This document shows positions 55,494 through 64,000 of a DNA stretch of 64,000 bases, one piece after another. The stretch is from Bradyrhizobium sp. WSM3983 (GTDB taxonomy: Bacteria; Pseudomonadota; Alphaproteobacteria; Rhizobiales; Xanthobacteraceae). The position numbers were made by a program, and so were the translations under genes. Positions within the stretch are counted from its first letter, which is position 1. The number at the start of each line of letters is the position of its first letter. The notes under the pieces are model-generated. The model did no database searches, was not told where the DNA came from, and saw only the letters and a program-made list of their open reading frames with translations. The stretch is taken from the NCBI RefSeq assembly GCF_000473045.1, contig NZ_AXAY01000008.1, positions 62,001 to 126,000 of the forward strand, in the 5' to 3' direction.

Positions 55494-57734
55494 ATGACCG
55501 GGCGTTTGCGTATGGGGTCGGCAAAGAAAAAGGGTGGGCGGAAAGAACCATTGTTCGGCTTGCCCGCGGCGCTCGCCGATCTGCGCCTGACGGCGGCGGA
55601 TCGCATTCCCGGCGGCGGCGACGACAAGCGGAAGAAATCCTCCAGCAAGCGCAAGGCCGATACGTCCGACGACGAGCCGCCGCGCGAGCCCAAGGCGCAA
55701 CCGAGCCGCAACGGCGCCAAGCGCCGGTCGAAATCATCCATCAGAGCGGGCCTCGGCCGCCTGGTCTATTGGGGCGCCGTGCTGAGCCTGTGGGGCCTGA
55801 TCGCCGTGATCGGCGTCGTGATCTGGGTCGGCGCGCATCTGCCGCCGATCCAGTCGCTCGAAATTCCAAAACGCCCGCCGACGATCCAGATCGTCGGCAT
55901 GGACGGCAGCATGCTGGCACAGCGCGGCGAGATGGCCGGCGCCAACGTGCCGCTGAAGGACCTGCCGCCTTATCTGCCCAAGGCCTTCATCGCGATTGAA
56001 GACCGCCGCTTCTATTCGCATTTCGGCATCGACCCGGTTGGCATCCTGCGCGCCCTCATCACCAACGTGCTCCATCGCGGCGTGTCGCAGGGCGGCTCGA
56101 CGCTGACGCAGCAGCTTGCGAAGAACCTGTTCCTGACCCAGGAGCGCACCATGGCGCGCAAGCTGCAGGAGGCGGAGCTCGCGATCTGGCTGGAGCGCAA
56201 GCATTCCAAGAACGAGATTCTGGAGCTCTATCTCAACCGCGTCTATTTCGGCTCCGGCGCCTACGGCGTCGAAGCCGCCGCGCAAAAATATTTCGGCAAG
56301 CCGGCCAGGAGCGTGACGATCGCGGAAGCCGCGATGCTGGCTGGCCTGGTCAAATCGCCCTCGCGCCTTGCGCCGAACCGCAATCCGGAAGGTGCGGAAG
56401 CGCGCGCGAAAATCGTGCTCGCGGCGATGGCGGATGCAAAATTCATCACCGAGGCGCAGGCCCAGGCCTCGATCGGCCACCCCTCCTACAATGTGAAGCC
56501 GGTCGGCGCCGGCACCGTCAATTACGTCGCCGACTGGATCGGCGAGGTGCTGGACGACCTGGTCGGCCAGATCGACGACAGCATCAAGGTCGAGACCACG
56601 ATCGATCCAAAACTCCAGGCCGTGGCGGAAGCCGCCGTCATCGACGAGCTCGCGGCCAAGAGCGTGAAGTTCAACGTCAGCCAAGGCGCGCTGGTGGCAA
56701 TGACGCCCGACGGCGCGGTGCGCGCCATGGTCGGTGGGCGAAACTACTCCGACAGCCAGTACAATCGCGCGGTCACCGCAAAACGCCAGCCGGGCTCCTC
56801 ATTCAAGCCGTTCGTCTACCTGACCGCCATGGAGCAAGGGCTGACGCCCGACACCGTCCGCCAGGACGCACCGATCGAGGTCAAGGGCTGGAAGCCCGAG
56901 AACTACACCCATGAATATTTCGGCGCGGTGACGCTGACGCAGGCACTCGCGATGTCGCTCAACACCGTCGCCATCCGCCTCGGCCTCGAGGTCGGGCCGA
57001 AGAACGTGGTGCGCACCGCGCACCGGCTCGGCATCTCGTCGAAACTCGAGCCCAACGCCTCGATCGCGCTCGGCACCTCGGAAGTCTCCGTGGTCGAGAT
57101 GGTCGGCGCCTATGCACCGTTCGCCAATGGCGGCTTCGCGGCGGCGCCGCATGTGGTGACGCGGATCAGGACGCTCGACGGCAAGCTGCTCTACATGCGC
57201 CAGGCGGACGAGCACAACCAGGTGATCGAGCCGCGCTATGTCGGCATGATGAACACGATGATGCGGGAGACGCTGATCTCCGGCACCGCCAAGAAGGCCG
57301 AGATCCCGGGCTGGCAGGCAGCCGGCAAGACCGGCACCAGCCAGGATTACCGCGACGCCTGGTTCATCGGCTACACGTCGAACCTCGTCACCGGCGTCTG
57401 GCTCGGCAATGACGACAACTCGCCGACCAAAAAGGCGACCGGCGGCGGCCTGCCGGTCGAAGTCTGGACCCGCTTCATGCGCATCGCGCACGAGGGCGTG
57501 CCGGTAGCCGCCCTGCCGAACTCGCAAGCCACCTGGGGCCCATCGAATCTCGTGCAGATCTCCTCGCAGGTGTCGCCGCCGACGCAGGCGGCGGCCGCAC
57601 CCGGGCCCGCATCGGCGCCGGTCGGCAATGGCGGCTATCGCGCACCACCACCGACGCGCGCCAATGTCCGGCCGGAAGCAGCCGCAGGGCTTGATGGCTG
57701 GTTGATGGACCGGCTGTTTGGCGGAAATCGGTGA
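55494..57734 (+). CDS. Class A penicillin-binding protein (PBP1A-type)
   Basis: 746 residues from ATG 55494 (GTG 55479 and ATG 55512 also possible). Basic, low-complexity cytoplasmic N-terminus, one membrane anchor (about 92-115), glycosyltransferase 51 domain (IAIEDRRFYSHFGIDPVGIL, GGSTLTQQLAKNLFLTQE) and transpeptidase with S435 in PGSSFKPFVYL, SLN and KTGTSQDYRD. The C-terminal 70 residues are Pro/Ala-rich. Synthesises and cross-links peptidoglycan in the periplasm. Shares the GT51 domain with mtgA in this window. Confidence 0.95.
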   Translation: MTGRLRMGSAKKKGGRKEPLFGLPAALADLRLTAADRIPGGGDDKRKKSSSKRKADTSDDEPPREPKAQPSRNGAKRRSKSSIRAGLGRLVYWGAVLSLWGLIAVIGVVIWVGAHLPPIQSLEIPKRPPTIQIVGMDGSMLAQRGEMAGANVPLKDLPPYLPKAFIAIEDRRFYSHFGIDPVGILRALITNVLHRGVSQGGSTLTQQLAKNLFLTQERTMARKLQEAELAIWLERKHSKNEILELYLNRVYFGSGAYGVEAAAQKYFGKPARSVTIAEAAMLAGLVKSPSRLAPNRNPEGAEARAKIVLAAMADAKFITEAQAQASIGHPSYNVKPVGAGTVNYVADWIGEVLDDLVGQIDDSIKVETTIDPKLQAVAEAAVIDELAAKSVKFNVSQGALVAMTPDGAVRAMVGGRNYSDSQYNRAVTAKRQPGSSFKPFVYLTAMEQGLTPDTVRQDAPIEVKGWKPENYTHEYFGAVTLTQALAMSLNTVAIRLGLEVGPKNVVRTAHRLGISSKLEPNASIALGTSEVSVVEMVGAYAPFANGGFAAAPHVVTRIRTLDGKLLYMRQADEHNQVIEPRYVGMMNTMMRETLISGTAKKAEIPGWQAAGKTGTSQDYRDAWFIGYTSNLVTGVWLGNDDNSPTKKATGGGLPVEVWTRFMRIAHEGVPVAALPNSQATWGPSNLVQISSQVSPPTQAAAAPGPASAPVGNGGYRAPPPTRANVRPEAAAGLDGWLMDRLFGGNR

Positions 57735-57921
57735 GCTTCGGCCTGAGGTTGTCGTGGCTCAAAACAAAAGCGCGAAAACAACCCCATGCACAGTAGGCGG
57801 CGTGATGCGCGGTGGGTTGTCAGAAGGGTTTGATGCGGCGGAGGAAAACGAGCGTGCCGCGCAATCGTCGCCGCGCGTGCGGGAGTCACACGAACTGCGC
57901 GGCCTTCGCCCCACCCTCGGT

Positions 57922-58048
57922 GTCGTCCCGGCGGAGGCCGGGACCCATACCGCGTTATTTATCGACGGCAGAACGTAGGCGTACCGAACGACTAGTCTTC
58001 GTCAAACCACGCCCTGTGGTTATAGGTCCCGGCCTTCGCCGGGACGAC
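57922..58048. repeat. Palindromic intergenic repeat, type A copy 6 (inverted)
   Basis: Arms GTCGTCCCGGCGGAGGCC and ...GGCCTTCGCCGGGACGAC. The asymmetric core runs opposite to copies 1 and 2 (ends CCCTGTGGTT). It is the main feature of the 340-bp gap 57735-58074; I see no gene in the rest of that gap. Confidence 0.9.
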
Positions 58049-58074
58049 GGCTGATCGTTAGGATAGAGCCAGCC

Positions 58075-58830
58075 CTAATCCTCGACCCCGTACCGGTGCA
58101 GATCGTTCCCGTAGGTGTCGAGCCACTTCTTGGCACGCTCCATTGACGGACAGACCTTGCCGCACACGCGCCAGAACCGCGCCGAGTGGTTCATCTCGAC
58201 GAGATGGGCCACTTCATGCGCGGCGAGATAGTCGAGCACGTAGGGCGGCGCGAGGATCAGGCGCCAGGAGAACGACAGCGAGCCGGCCGAGGTGCAGGAG
58301 CCCCAGCGGCTGGACTGATCGCGGATCGAGAGCCGCTTCACCTTGACGCCGAGCTCGGCGGCGTGGGTCTGGGCTGAACGCTGCAGATCCTTACGCGCCT
58401 CGCGCTTCAGGAAGTCGCTGACGCGGCGATCGACATGATCGAGCCCGCCGGCGACGCAGAGAATGCGTTCACCGCTGTCGCGAATTTCGGTCCACACCGT
58501 GCCGCGCGCGCCGGTGCGATGCACGATGCGATGGGAAACGCCACGGAGCGGTATCACTGTGCCATGCTGGAACGGTGCAGCCTTCGGCAAGCGACCGAGA
58601 CGCGCCGCGATCCACGCGCCGTGGCGCTGCGCAAAGTCCTTTGCTTCGACGAGCGTGCCGCGCGGCGGAATCGTGAGGATCGCTTCGCGGTCGCTCGGAT
58701 GGATTCTGAGCGTGTATCGGCGCGCTCGGCGGTGCCTGCGCAGCCGAATCGCAAAGAATTGCGATCCATGGGTGATGAGAAGGGTCTTCGGTTCGTGGGG
58801 CCGACGGTAGAGGAGCGCACGAGTGGCCAT
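58075..58830 (-). CDS. YgjP/DUF45-type metallopeptidase (M48-like)
   Basis: 251 residues. Zincin motif HEVAH (205-209) with a third His ligand candidate H215, preceded by the family signature SSRWGSCTSAGSLSFSWRL. The N-terminal half is basic with RRHRRARRYTLRIH. Soluble, no signal peptide. ATG at 58830; a frame to 58914 adds 28 unlikely residues. Substrates of this family are unknown; relatives are often linked to restriction or DNA-metabolism genes, not seen here. Confidence 0.9.
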   Translation of the reverse strand: MATRALLYRRPHEPKTLLITHGSQFFAIRLRRHRRARRYTLRIHPSDREAILTIPPRGTLVEAKDFAQRHGAWIAARLGRLPKAAPFQHGTVIPLRGVSHRIVHRTGARGTVWTEIRDSGERILCVAGGLDHVDRRVSDFLKREARKDLQRSAQTHAAELGVKVKRLSIRDQSSRWGSCTSAGSLSFSWRLILAPPYVLDYLAAHEVAHLVEMNHSARFWRVCGKVCPSMERAKKWLDTYGNDLHRYGVED

Positions 58831-58928
58831 GTCTGTCAGTCCGGGGAGCAAGAGTTCGCCCGGATTCTGCCATAACCGCCGCCAAGGAAAGCGTCCGGCG
58901 CAAAAACAAATCATTTGCCCAATATACA

Positions 58929-59017
58929 GGGGTCTGGCGTCCGGGAGACCCTACAGACTGGGGTTGGAACCCAAATTTTTCGCCCCCGCTGGACGCATGC
59001 GGCACCCCCAAGGGGTG
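58929..59017. other. Hairpin-dense segment of unknown function
   Basis: The 302-bp gap 58831-59132 holds no convincing gene but a cluster of perfect short hairpins: GGGTCT/AGACCC (58930-58951), GCGTCC/GGACGC (58937-58996, enclosing the next), GGGTT-GG-AACCC (58961-58972) and CACCCC-CAA-GGGGTG (59003-59017). It could be a structured RNA, a 5' leader of the metallopeptidase or a degraded element. It does not fold as a tRNA. Confidence 0.4.
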
Positions 59018-59132
59018 AGGCGTGACTCACTCCTATAAAGCTACCTAAATACCTCGAATCTAGCGGGAACCAGGCCCTCCCGAAGCCTCCGGCAGGGCCC
59101 TGAATTTTCGACGGGAAAGCCGAAAAACGCAA

Positions 59133-60461
59133 TTATTCGGCCGCAAGCGCCTGTGTTGCGCTCGGAGTCGCAGCGGAGACCATGAAATCATGGATGCGCG
59201 GAACGATTTCCGACTTGAAGCGCGAGCCGTTGAACACGCCGTAATGTCCGACGCCCTTCTGGACGTAATGAACGCGGCGATGATCCGGAATCGAGCTGCA
59301 CAATCCGTGCGTTGCTTCGGTCTGACCGAGACCCGAGATGTCGTCGTTCTCGCCTTCGACCGTCATCAACGCGACGCGCGTGACCTTGGAGGGATCGACG
59401 CGAGTTCCACGATGGGTCATCTCGCCCTTCGGCAGCGCGTGCTTCACGAACACGGTGTCGACGGTTTGCAGATAATACTCGGCGGAGAGATCCATCACCG
59501 CGAGATATTCATCGTAGAAGTCGCGATGCTTGTCGACGAGGTCGCCGTCGCCCTTCACCAGATTGGCGAAGAGCTGCTTGTGCGCATCCATGTGCCGGTC
59601 GAGATTCATGCTGATGAAGCCGTTCAGCTGCAGGAATCCCGGATAGACGTCGCGCATCATGCCCGGATGCGGAAATGGCACCTTGGTGATGACGTGGTTG
59701 CGGAACCAGTCGATGCCGCGCTGCTGGGCGAGGTCGTTCACGCCGGTCGGATTGCGACGGGTGTCGATCGGCCCCCCCATCAGCGTCATCGACGTCGGCA
59801 CGAAGGGATCGCGGCGCGCTTCCATGATCGAGACGGCGGCGACGACGGGCACGGACGGCTGGCAAACCGCGATGACATGGGTGTTGCCGCCAAGGACGTG
59901 CAGCATCTCGATGACGTAGTCGATGTAATCGTCGAGATCGAAGCGGCCTTCGCTGAGCGGCACCATGCGGGCATCGGCCCAATCGGTGATGTAGACCTCA
60001 TGCGCCGGCAGGAACGCTTCGACCGTGCCGCGGAGCAGGGTCGCGTAGTGGCCGGACATCGGCGCCACGATCAGCACGCGCGGCTGCGGACTGCGCAACG
60101 GGCGAGCGAACTTGCGATCGAAATAGAGCAGATTGCAGAACGGCTTTTCCCAGACCGAGCGGACCTCGACTGGGACGCGGATGCCATTGACCTCGGTGTC
60201 GTCGAGGCCCCATTCCGGCTTGCCGTAGCGGCGCGTGGTGCGCTCGAACAATTCGCAGGCCGCGGCAACGGACTTGCCAACCTTGGTGCGCGCCCAGGGG
60301 TTCAGGGGATTCTGAAACAGCAGCCTGGTCGCATCGGTGACGGCACGCGCCGGATTAAGAGAGGCATGCGCCATCTCGTACATCCAGTACATCGGCGTGG
60401 TCAGGACCGGACTGCCTTCACTCGCCAGGGGCGGTGCGCCGCCGAACTCACCAATGGGCAT
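59133..60461 (-). CDS. phaZ: Intracellular polyhydroxyalkanoate (PHB) depolymerase
   Basis: 442 residues from ATG 60461, preceded by GAGGAATTGATC. Alpha/beta-hydrolase-like protein whose nucleophile is Cys: C200 in IAVCQPSVPVVAAVS, as in PhaZ1 of Ralstonia. Other family blocks: YWMYEMAHASLNPARAVTDA, VLIVAPMSGHYATLLRGTVE, HEVYITDWADARMVP and VEGENDDISGLGQTEATHGL. No signal peptide, so it mobilises the internal granule store. AT-richer upstream region (60470-60570). Confidence 0.95.
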   Translation of the reverse strand: MPIGEFGGAPPLASEGSPVLTTPMYWMYEMAHASLNPARAVTDATRLLFQNPLNPWARTKVGKSVAAACELFERTTRRYGKPEWGLDDTEVNGIRVPVEVRSVWEKPFCNLLYFDRKFARPLRSPQPRVLIVAPMSGHYATLLRGTVEAFLPAHEVYITDWADARMVPLSEGRFDLDDYIDYVIEMLHVLGGNTHVIAVCQPSVPVVAAVSIMEARRDPFVPTSMTLMGGPIDTRRNPTGVNDLAQQRGIDWFRNHVITKVPFPHPGMMRDVYPGFLQLNGFISMNLDRHMDAHKQLFANLVKGDGDLVDKHRDFYDEYLAVMDLSAEYYLQTVDTVFVKHALPKGEMTHRGTRVDPSKVTRVALMTVEGENDDISGLGQTEATHGLCSSIPDHRRVHYVQKGVGHYGVFNGSRFKSEIVPRIHDFMVSAATPSATQALAAE

Positions 60462-60581
60462 GATCAATTCCTCTTCGCATCGCAACATACTGCCGAATGC
60501 GTAATATCGCGTCAATGCATGGTTCCGTACATCTACGTAGTGAAATCGATAAAACCAGCATGAATCCACGGGAAAGTGACG

Positions 60582-61400
60582 CTATTCGCCGCCCGAGAGC
60601 AATGAACCGTTGTTCTTGGCGCTGCGCAAAAGGGCAAGGAATGCCCCAAAAGATGCAACCAGCAGCACTGCGTTGATGGCCAGCGCATCCAGCATCAGGT
60701 CGATCCGGAAGCTCTTCTCGATCAGGAGCGCGCGCATGCCTTCGAATACGTAGGTCGGCGGCAGCGACCAGGCGACATATTGCAACCAGGGCGGCAGCAC
60801 GCCGACCGGATAATAGATGCAGGCGAGCGGCATGATCGCGAACATCAGGGTCCAGACGATGCTTTCGGCGCCAAGGCCGTTCCGCAAGACCAAGCCCGAG
60901 ACGAAGATGCCGACCGACCAGCTGGTGAAGATCAGGTTGCAGAAGAAGGCGATCAGCGGCAAGCCCAGGCTGTAGACATTGAAGTGAAAGAACACCAGCG
61001 CCAGCAGCGTCATCGGGATGACGCCGATCGCGAGCCGGATCAAGCTCATCACCATCAGCGACAGCAGAAACTCGATCGGCTTCAGCGGGCTCATCATGAG
61101 GTTGCCGAGGTTGCGCGCCCACATCTCCTCCAGAAAGGAGATGGAGAAGCCGAGCTGGCCGCGGAACAGGATGTCCCAGAGGATGACGGCGCCGATCAGC
61201 GTGCCGCCGGCGCGCGCGAAGAAATTGGCGTTCTGCGCAATGTAGAGCTGAAGAAAGCCCCAGGTAATGATCTGGAGCGCCGGCCAGTACAGCAGTTCGA
61301 GCAGCCGCGGCCAGGACGACATCAGGAGATACCAGTAGCGCAGGATCATCGCGCCGATGCGCTGGACGGAGATGCCGCGGTGGAGGGTGACATCAGTCAT
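60582..61400 (-). CDS. ABC-2 type transporter permease
   Basis: 272 residues, six helices: LLELLYWPALQIITWGFLQL, GGTLIGAVILWDILFRGQLG, LSLMVMSLIRLAIGVIPMTL, and the ABC-2 signature IVWTLMFAIMPLACIYYPVG. ATG at 61400 overlaps the ATPase stop by four bases. Partner of the ATPase at 61397; the direction of transport is likely export. Substrate unknown. Confidence 0.93.
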   Translation of the reverse strand: MTDVTLHRGISVQRIGAMILRYWYLLMSSWPRLLELLYWPALQIITWGFLQLYIAQNANFFARAGGTLIGAVILWDILFRGQLGFSISFLEEMWARNLGNLMMSPLKPIEFLLSLMVMSLIRLAIGVIPMTLLALVFFHFNVYSLGLPLIAFFCNLIFTSWSVGIFVSGLVLRNGLGAESIVWTLMFAIMPLACIYYPVGVLPPWLQYVAWSLPPTYVFEGMRALLIEKSFRIDLMLDALAINAVLLVASFGAFLALLRSAKNNGSLLSGGE

Positions 61401-62203
61401 CGCCCCGCCTCCTCTCTGGCACCATTCGTCCGTCCGCGCGCGACGTCCAGAAACACCTCCTCCAGCGTGGTGCGGTTGTAGCGGGCCATGATGGCGTCAG
61501 GCGTGTCGTCGTCCTCGACGCGGCCGCGCTTCATGATGATGACGCGGTCGCAGAGCCGCTCGACCTCGAGCATGTTGTGCGACGCCAGCAGGATGGTGGC
61601 GTTGTTGTCCTTGCGGTATCGCTCCAGATGCGCCCGCACCCAGTCGGCCGTGTCAGGGTCGAGCGAGGCGGTCGGCTCGTCCAGCAGCAACAGCTCGGGC
61701 TCGTTGATCAGCGCCTTCGCCAGCGCGACGCGGGTCTTCTGCCCGGCGGAGAGTTTGCCATTGGCGCGGTCGATGAAATCGTTGAGATCGAGATCCTCGG
61801 CCAGCTTTGCGATGCGGTCGGTGAGGCCTTTCACCGCATACAGCTTACCGAAAATGGTCAGGTTCTGCCGCACCGTCAGCCGCATCGGCATGTCGACATA
61901 GGGGCTCTCGAAATTCATCCGCCCCAGCACCGCGGCGCTTTGCTCCGGCATCCGGTGCCCGAGCACGCGGACGCGGCCGGACGTCGGCAGCACCAGCCCC
62001 ATGATCATCGCAATGGTGGTGGTCTTGCCGGCGCCATTGCCGCCCAATAGCCCGGTGATGCTGCCGCGGGGAAGCGTGAAGGAGATGCCGTCCACCGCGC
62101 GGGTCTGCTTGTAGACCTTGACGAGGCGATCGACCTCGATCGCCGCGGACAATGTGCTGTCCGCGACAGTCGGCCGACTTGCAGCATTGTCGTTCTCAGT
62201 CAT
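61397..62203 (-). CDS. ABC transporter ATP-binding protein
   Basis: 268 residues. Walker A LLGGNGAGKTTTIAM, signature GKLSAGQKTRVALAKAL, Walker B ELLLLDEPTASLDPDT and H-loop LLASHNMLEVE. The signature is LSAGQ rather than LSGGQ. ATG at 62203 (MTENDNAASR); an in-frame start at 62257 is less likely. Coupled to the permease as a two-gene exporter, divergent from regB. Confidence 0.95.
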   Translation of the reverse strand: MTENDNAASRPTVADSTLSAAIEVDRLVKVYKQTRAVDGISFTLPRGSITGLLGGNGAGKTTTIAMIMGLVLPTSGRVRVLGHRMPEQSAAVLGRMNFESPYVDMPMRLTVRQNLTIFGKLYAVKGLTDRIAKLAEDLDLNDFIDRANGKLSAGQKTRVALAKALINEPELLLLDEPTASLDPDTADWVRAHLERYRKDNNATILLASHNMLEVERLCDRVIIMKRGRVEDDDTPDAIMARYNRTTLEEVFLDVARGRTNGAREEAGR

Positions 62204-62343
62204 GCTAGAGGCGTTCTTCGGCCATTGCCGCGTAGAGCGCAAGACTTGATGTAACAAGACTTGATGTCAGGGACTTCCGCCCCCATGGACCGTGCGGGCC
62301 AGCGTGTTTGTGATCGGACACGCGCACCGCTAGATTGGCTGAG

Positions 62344-63654
62344 ATGACCGAGACTGCTGCTTCCGACTTCCGCCCGTCGCAACGACACATCCGCCTGGAC
62401 ACCATCCTGCGGCTGCGCTGGCTCGCGGTGCTGGGCCAACTCGCCGCGATCTTCATCGTGGCGCAGGGGCTCGAGTTCGAGGTCGAGATCGTCCCCTGTG
62501 TCAGCATCATCGCTCTGTCGGCGGCGCTCAATCTGGCTTTGCAGACCGTCGCCAACCCGATGCAGCGACTGGAGCCGCTCCAGGCCGCCGGACTGTTGGC
62601 GCTGAACATCATGGAACTGGCCGGGCTGTTGTTCTTCACCGGCGGATTGCAGAACCCGTTCTCCTTCCTGTTCCTTGCTCCCGTCTTGATCTCGGCCACC
62701 GCCTTGCCGGCCCGGCTGACTTTTGGCATCGGCGTTCTGGCCGTGGCCTGCGCCTCTATCCTGTTCTTCTTTCATTTTCCGCTGCCATGGGACTCCGAAG
62801 ACCCCGTGGTGCTGCCGCCGATCTATCTTCTTGGCGTCTGGCTTTCGATCGTGCTCGCAATCGGCGTCACCAGTCTCTACTCGTTCCAGGTGACCGAGGA
62901 GGCGCGCAAGCTTGCCGACGCATTGGCCGCGACCGAACTGGTGCTGACGCGCGAGCAGCACCTGACCCAGCTCGACGGATTGGCCGCCGCCGCCGCGCAC
63001 GAGCTCGGCACACCGCTTGCGACCATCTTCCTGATTTCGCGCGAGCTGGAAAAGACCGTGACGGATCCGGTCTTCGCGGCGGACCTGAAGACGTTGCGCG
63101 AGCAGACGCAACGCTGCCGCGATATTTTGAGCAAAATCACCCAGCTATCCTCCACCGGCGCACCGTTCGACCGCATGAAGCTGTCGGAGCTGATCGAAGA
63201 AGTGGTGGCACCGCACCGCGATTTCGGCGTCGACATCAAAGTGCGGATCGCGATCGCCGCCACGGCCGAGCCGGTCGGATCGCGCAATCCGGCAGTGCTC
63301 TATGGTGTCGGCAACATCGTCGAGAACGCGGTCGATTTCGCCAACTCTACGGTGGAGGTGAATGCGTGGTGGAACAATGAGACGATCGAGATCGTGATCT
63401 CGGACGACGGTCCCGGCATTCCGCCCGATCTCATGAACCGGATCGGCGAGCCCTATCTGTCGCGGCGGCGCGCCCAGGATGCCGGTGGCGGGCTGGGGCT
63501 CGGCGTGTTCATCGCCCGCACGTTGCTCGAACGTACCGGCGCCAAGGTCTCGTTTACCAATCGGACCTTTCCGGAACACGGTGCAGTGGTGCAGATCGCA
63601 TGGCCACGGGAGCGTTTTGAGGCTATCGAGAGCCTCGAAGAAACAATAGGATAG
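62344..63654 (+). CDS. regS: Redox sensor histidine kinase RegB/RegS (ActS/PrrB)
   Basis: 436 residues, six N-terminal helices and an HK core. The RegB-family quinone-binding motif GGLQNPFSFLFL lies between helices 3 and 4, the H-box AAAHELGTPLATIFLI (H219) and the redox-active Cys C258 in QTQRCRDILSKI match RegB. ATPase motifs IVENAVDFA and GGGLGLGVFIARTLL are complete. ATG at 62344. Followed 103 bp later by the regR start. Controls respiration, CO2 and N2 fixation genes in relatives. Confidence 0.96.
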   Translation: MTETAASDFRPSQRHIRLDTILRLRWLAVLGQLAAIFIVAQGLEFEVEIVPCVSIIALSAALNLALQTVANPMQRLEPLQAAGLLALNIMELAGLLFFTGGLQNPFSFLFLAPVLISATALPARLTFGIGVLAVACASILFFFHFPLPWDSEDPVVLPPIYLLGVWLSIVLAIGVTSLYSFQVTEEARKLADALAATELVLTREQHLTQLDGLAAAAAHELGTPLATIFLISRELEKTVTDPVFAADLKTLREQTQRCRDILSKITQLSSTGAPFDRMKLSELIEEVVAPHRDFGVDIKVRIAIAATAEPVGSRNPAVLYGVGNIVENAVDFANSTVEVNAWWNNETIEIVISDDGPGIPPDLMNRIGEPYLSRRRAQDAGGGLGLGVFIARTLLERTGAKVSFTNRTFPEHGAVVQIAWPRERFEAIESLEETIG

Positions 63655-63757
63655 GCCGCGACCTTGCGTCGCACTGAAGGGCCGATCGACTATCGGCGGC
63701 CTTGGCACCGCTTGATTGCGACGCCATATGTAGATGTGCAGGAGAGAGGACAAAACC

Positions 63758-64000
63758 TTGAACGCCATCGCCGAACTGAACGAACAGACCGACCGCTCGC
63801 TTCTCATCGTGGAAGACGACAAGCCGTTCCTGGAGCGCCTGTCGCGCGCCATGGAGACACGCGGCTTTGCGGTGACGTCATGTGACACGGTCTCGGATGG
63901 CCTTGCGCAGATCGGCAAGTCCGCGCCGGCCTTCGCCGTGGTCGATCTTCGTCTCGGCGACGGTAATGGTCTCGACGTCGTCTCCGCGCTGAAGAAGAAG
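63758..64000 (+). CDS. regR: Redox response regulator RegR (5' part, cut by window edge)
   Basis: 81 codons visible, open to the right edge. TTG start at 63758 behind AGGAGAGAGGACAAAACC; an ATG within the receiver domain would truncate it. N-terminus NAIAELNEQTDRSLLIVEDD and phospho-acceptor AVVDLRLGDGNGLDVVSALK match RegA/RegR, where the REC domain precedes a short Fis-like DNA-binding helix (outside the window). Partner of the kinase just upstream; in B. japonicum RegR activates fixR-nifA. Confidence 0.95.
   Translation, partial: MNAIAELNEQTDRSLLIVEDDKPFLERLSRAMETRGFAVTSCDTVSDGLAQIGKSAPAFAVVDLRLGDGNGLDVVSALKKK

Noticed and set aside
58929..59017. tRNA or tmRNA
   Set aside because: The hairpins do not form a cloverleaf, there is no T-loop consensus and no CCA or tag sequence. 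Kept only as an unexplained structured segment.

Overview
The window is typical alphaproteobacterial chromosome with high GC. Gene content and protein sequences point to Bradyrhizobium, probably the B. japonicum/diazoefficiens group. Supporting points are a RegS/RegR-type redox two-component pair at the right edge, an amino acid:[carrier-protein] ligase whose zinc ligands match the published B. japonicum enzyme, a protocatechuate (pca) cluster, a PHB depolymerase, and a family of palindromic intergenic repeats. I see no rRNA, tRNA, CRISPR array, insertion sequence or prophage. Genus and locus matches are from memory of the families; no database search was run.

Layout. 1-7.5 kb: the urea ABC genes urtA-urtB-urtC (minus strand; urtC runs off the left edge) face a divergent, very large membrane hybrid histidine kinase. 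Its sensor part is an NCS1-type transporter followed by a cysteine cluster. A LuxR-type response regulator overlaps its 3' end. 7.7-13 kb: a Baeyer-Villiger-type monooxygenase, a secreted trypsin-like protease, a HAD hydrolase, and mtnP-mtnA (methylthioadenosine salvage). 13.2-17 kb: a stand-alone carrier protein, an acyl-CoA-dehydrogenase-like flavoprotein, an aminoacyl-tRNA-synthetase-like aa:CP ligase and a GNAT protein, together a candidate non-ribosomal pathway. 17-23 kb: two c-di-GMP turnover proteins flank a MarR/ABM-monooxygenase pair. 23-31 kb: housekeeping genes (L32, MtgA, IspA), membrane proteins, a secreted caspase-like protein and a class A beta-lactamase. 31-41 kb: a CPA1 antiporter, a ParE-type toxin-antitoxin pair, an amidase, a TauD-like dioxygenase, ispG, a DMT exporter, a Zur-like regulator and a MarR-EmrA-EmrB efflux operon. 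41-45 kb: an APH-like kinase and pcaF/pcaH/pcaG. 45-58 kb: mutS, an OsmC protein, glnD, ogt, an orphan ABC binding protein and a class A PBP. 58-64 kb: a YgjP-like metallopeptidase, a PHB depolymerase, an ABC-2 exporter and regB/regR (regR is cut by the right edge).

How it fits together. Several nitrogen-control genes share the window (urtABC, the transporter-kinase, glnD, RegSR), as do several cell-wall genes (mtgA, amidase, PBP1A). Convergent gene ends are repeatedly occupied by palindromic repeats (21.1, 41.2, 48.2, 52.8 and 58.0 kb) or by an intrinsic terminator (54.9 kb). The best candidates for undescribed biology are the NCS1-transporter/kinase 'transceptor' next to urt and the carrier-protein/aa:CP-ligase/flavoprotein/GNAT cluster.
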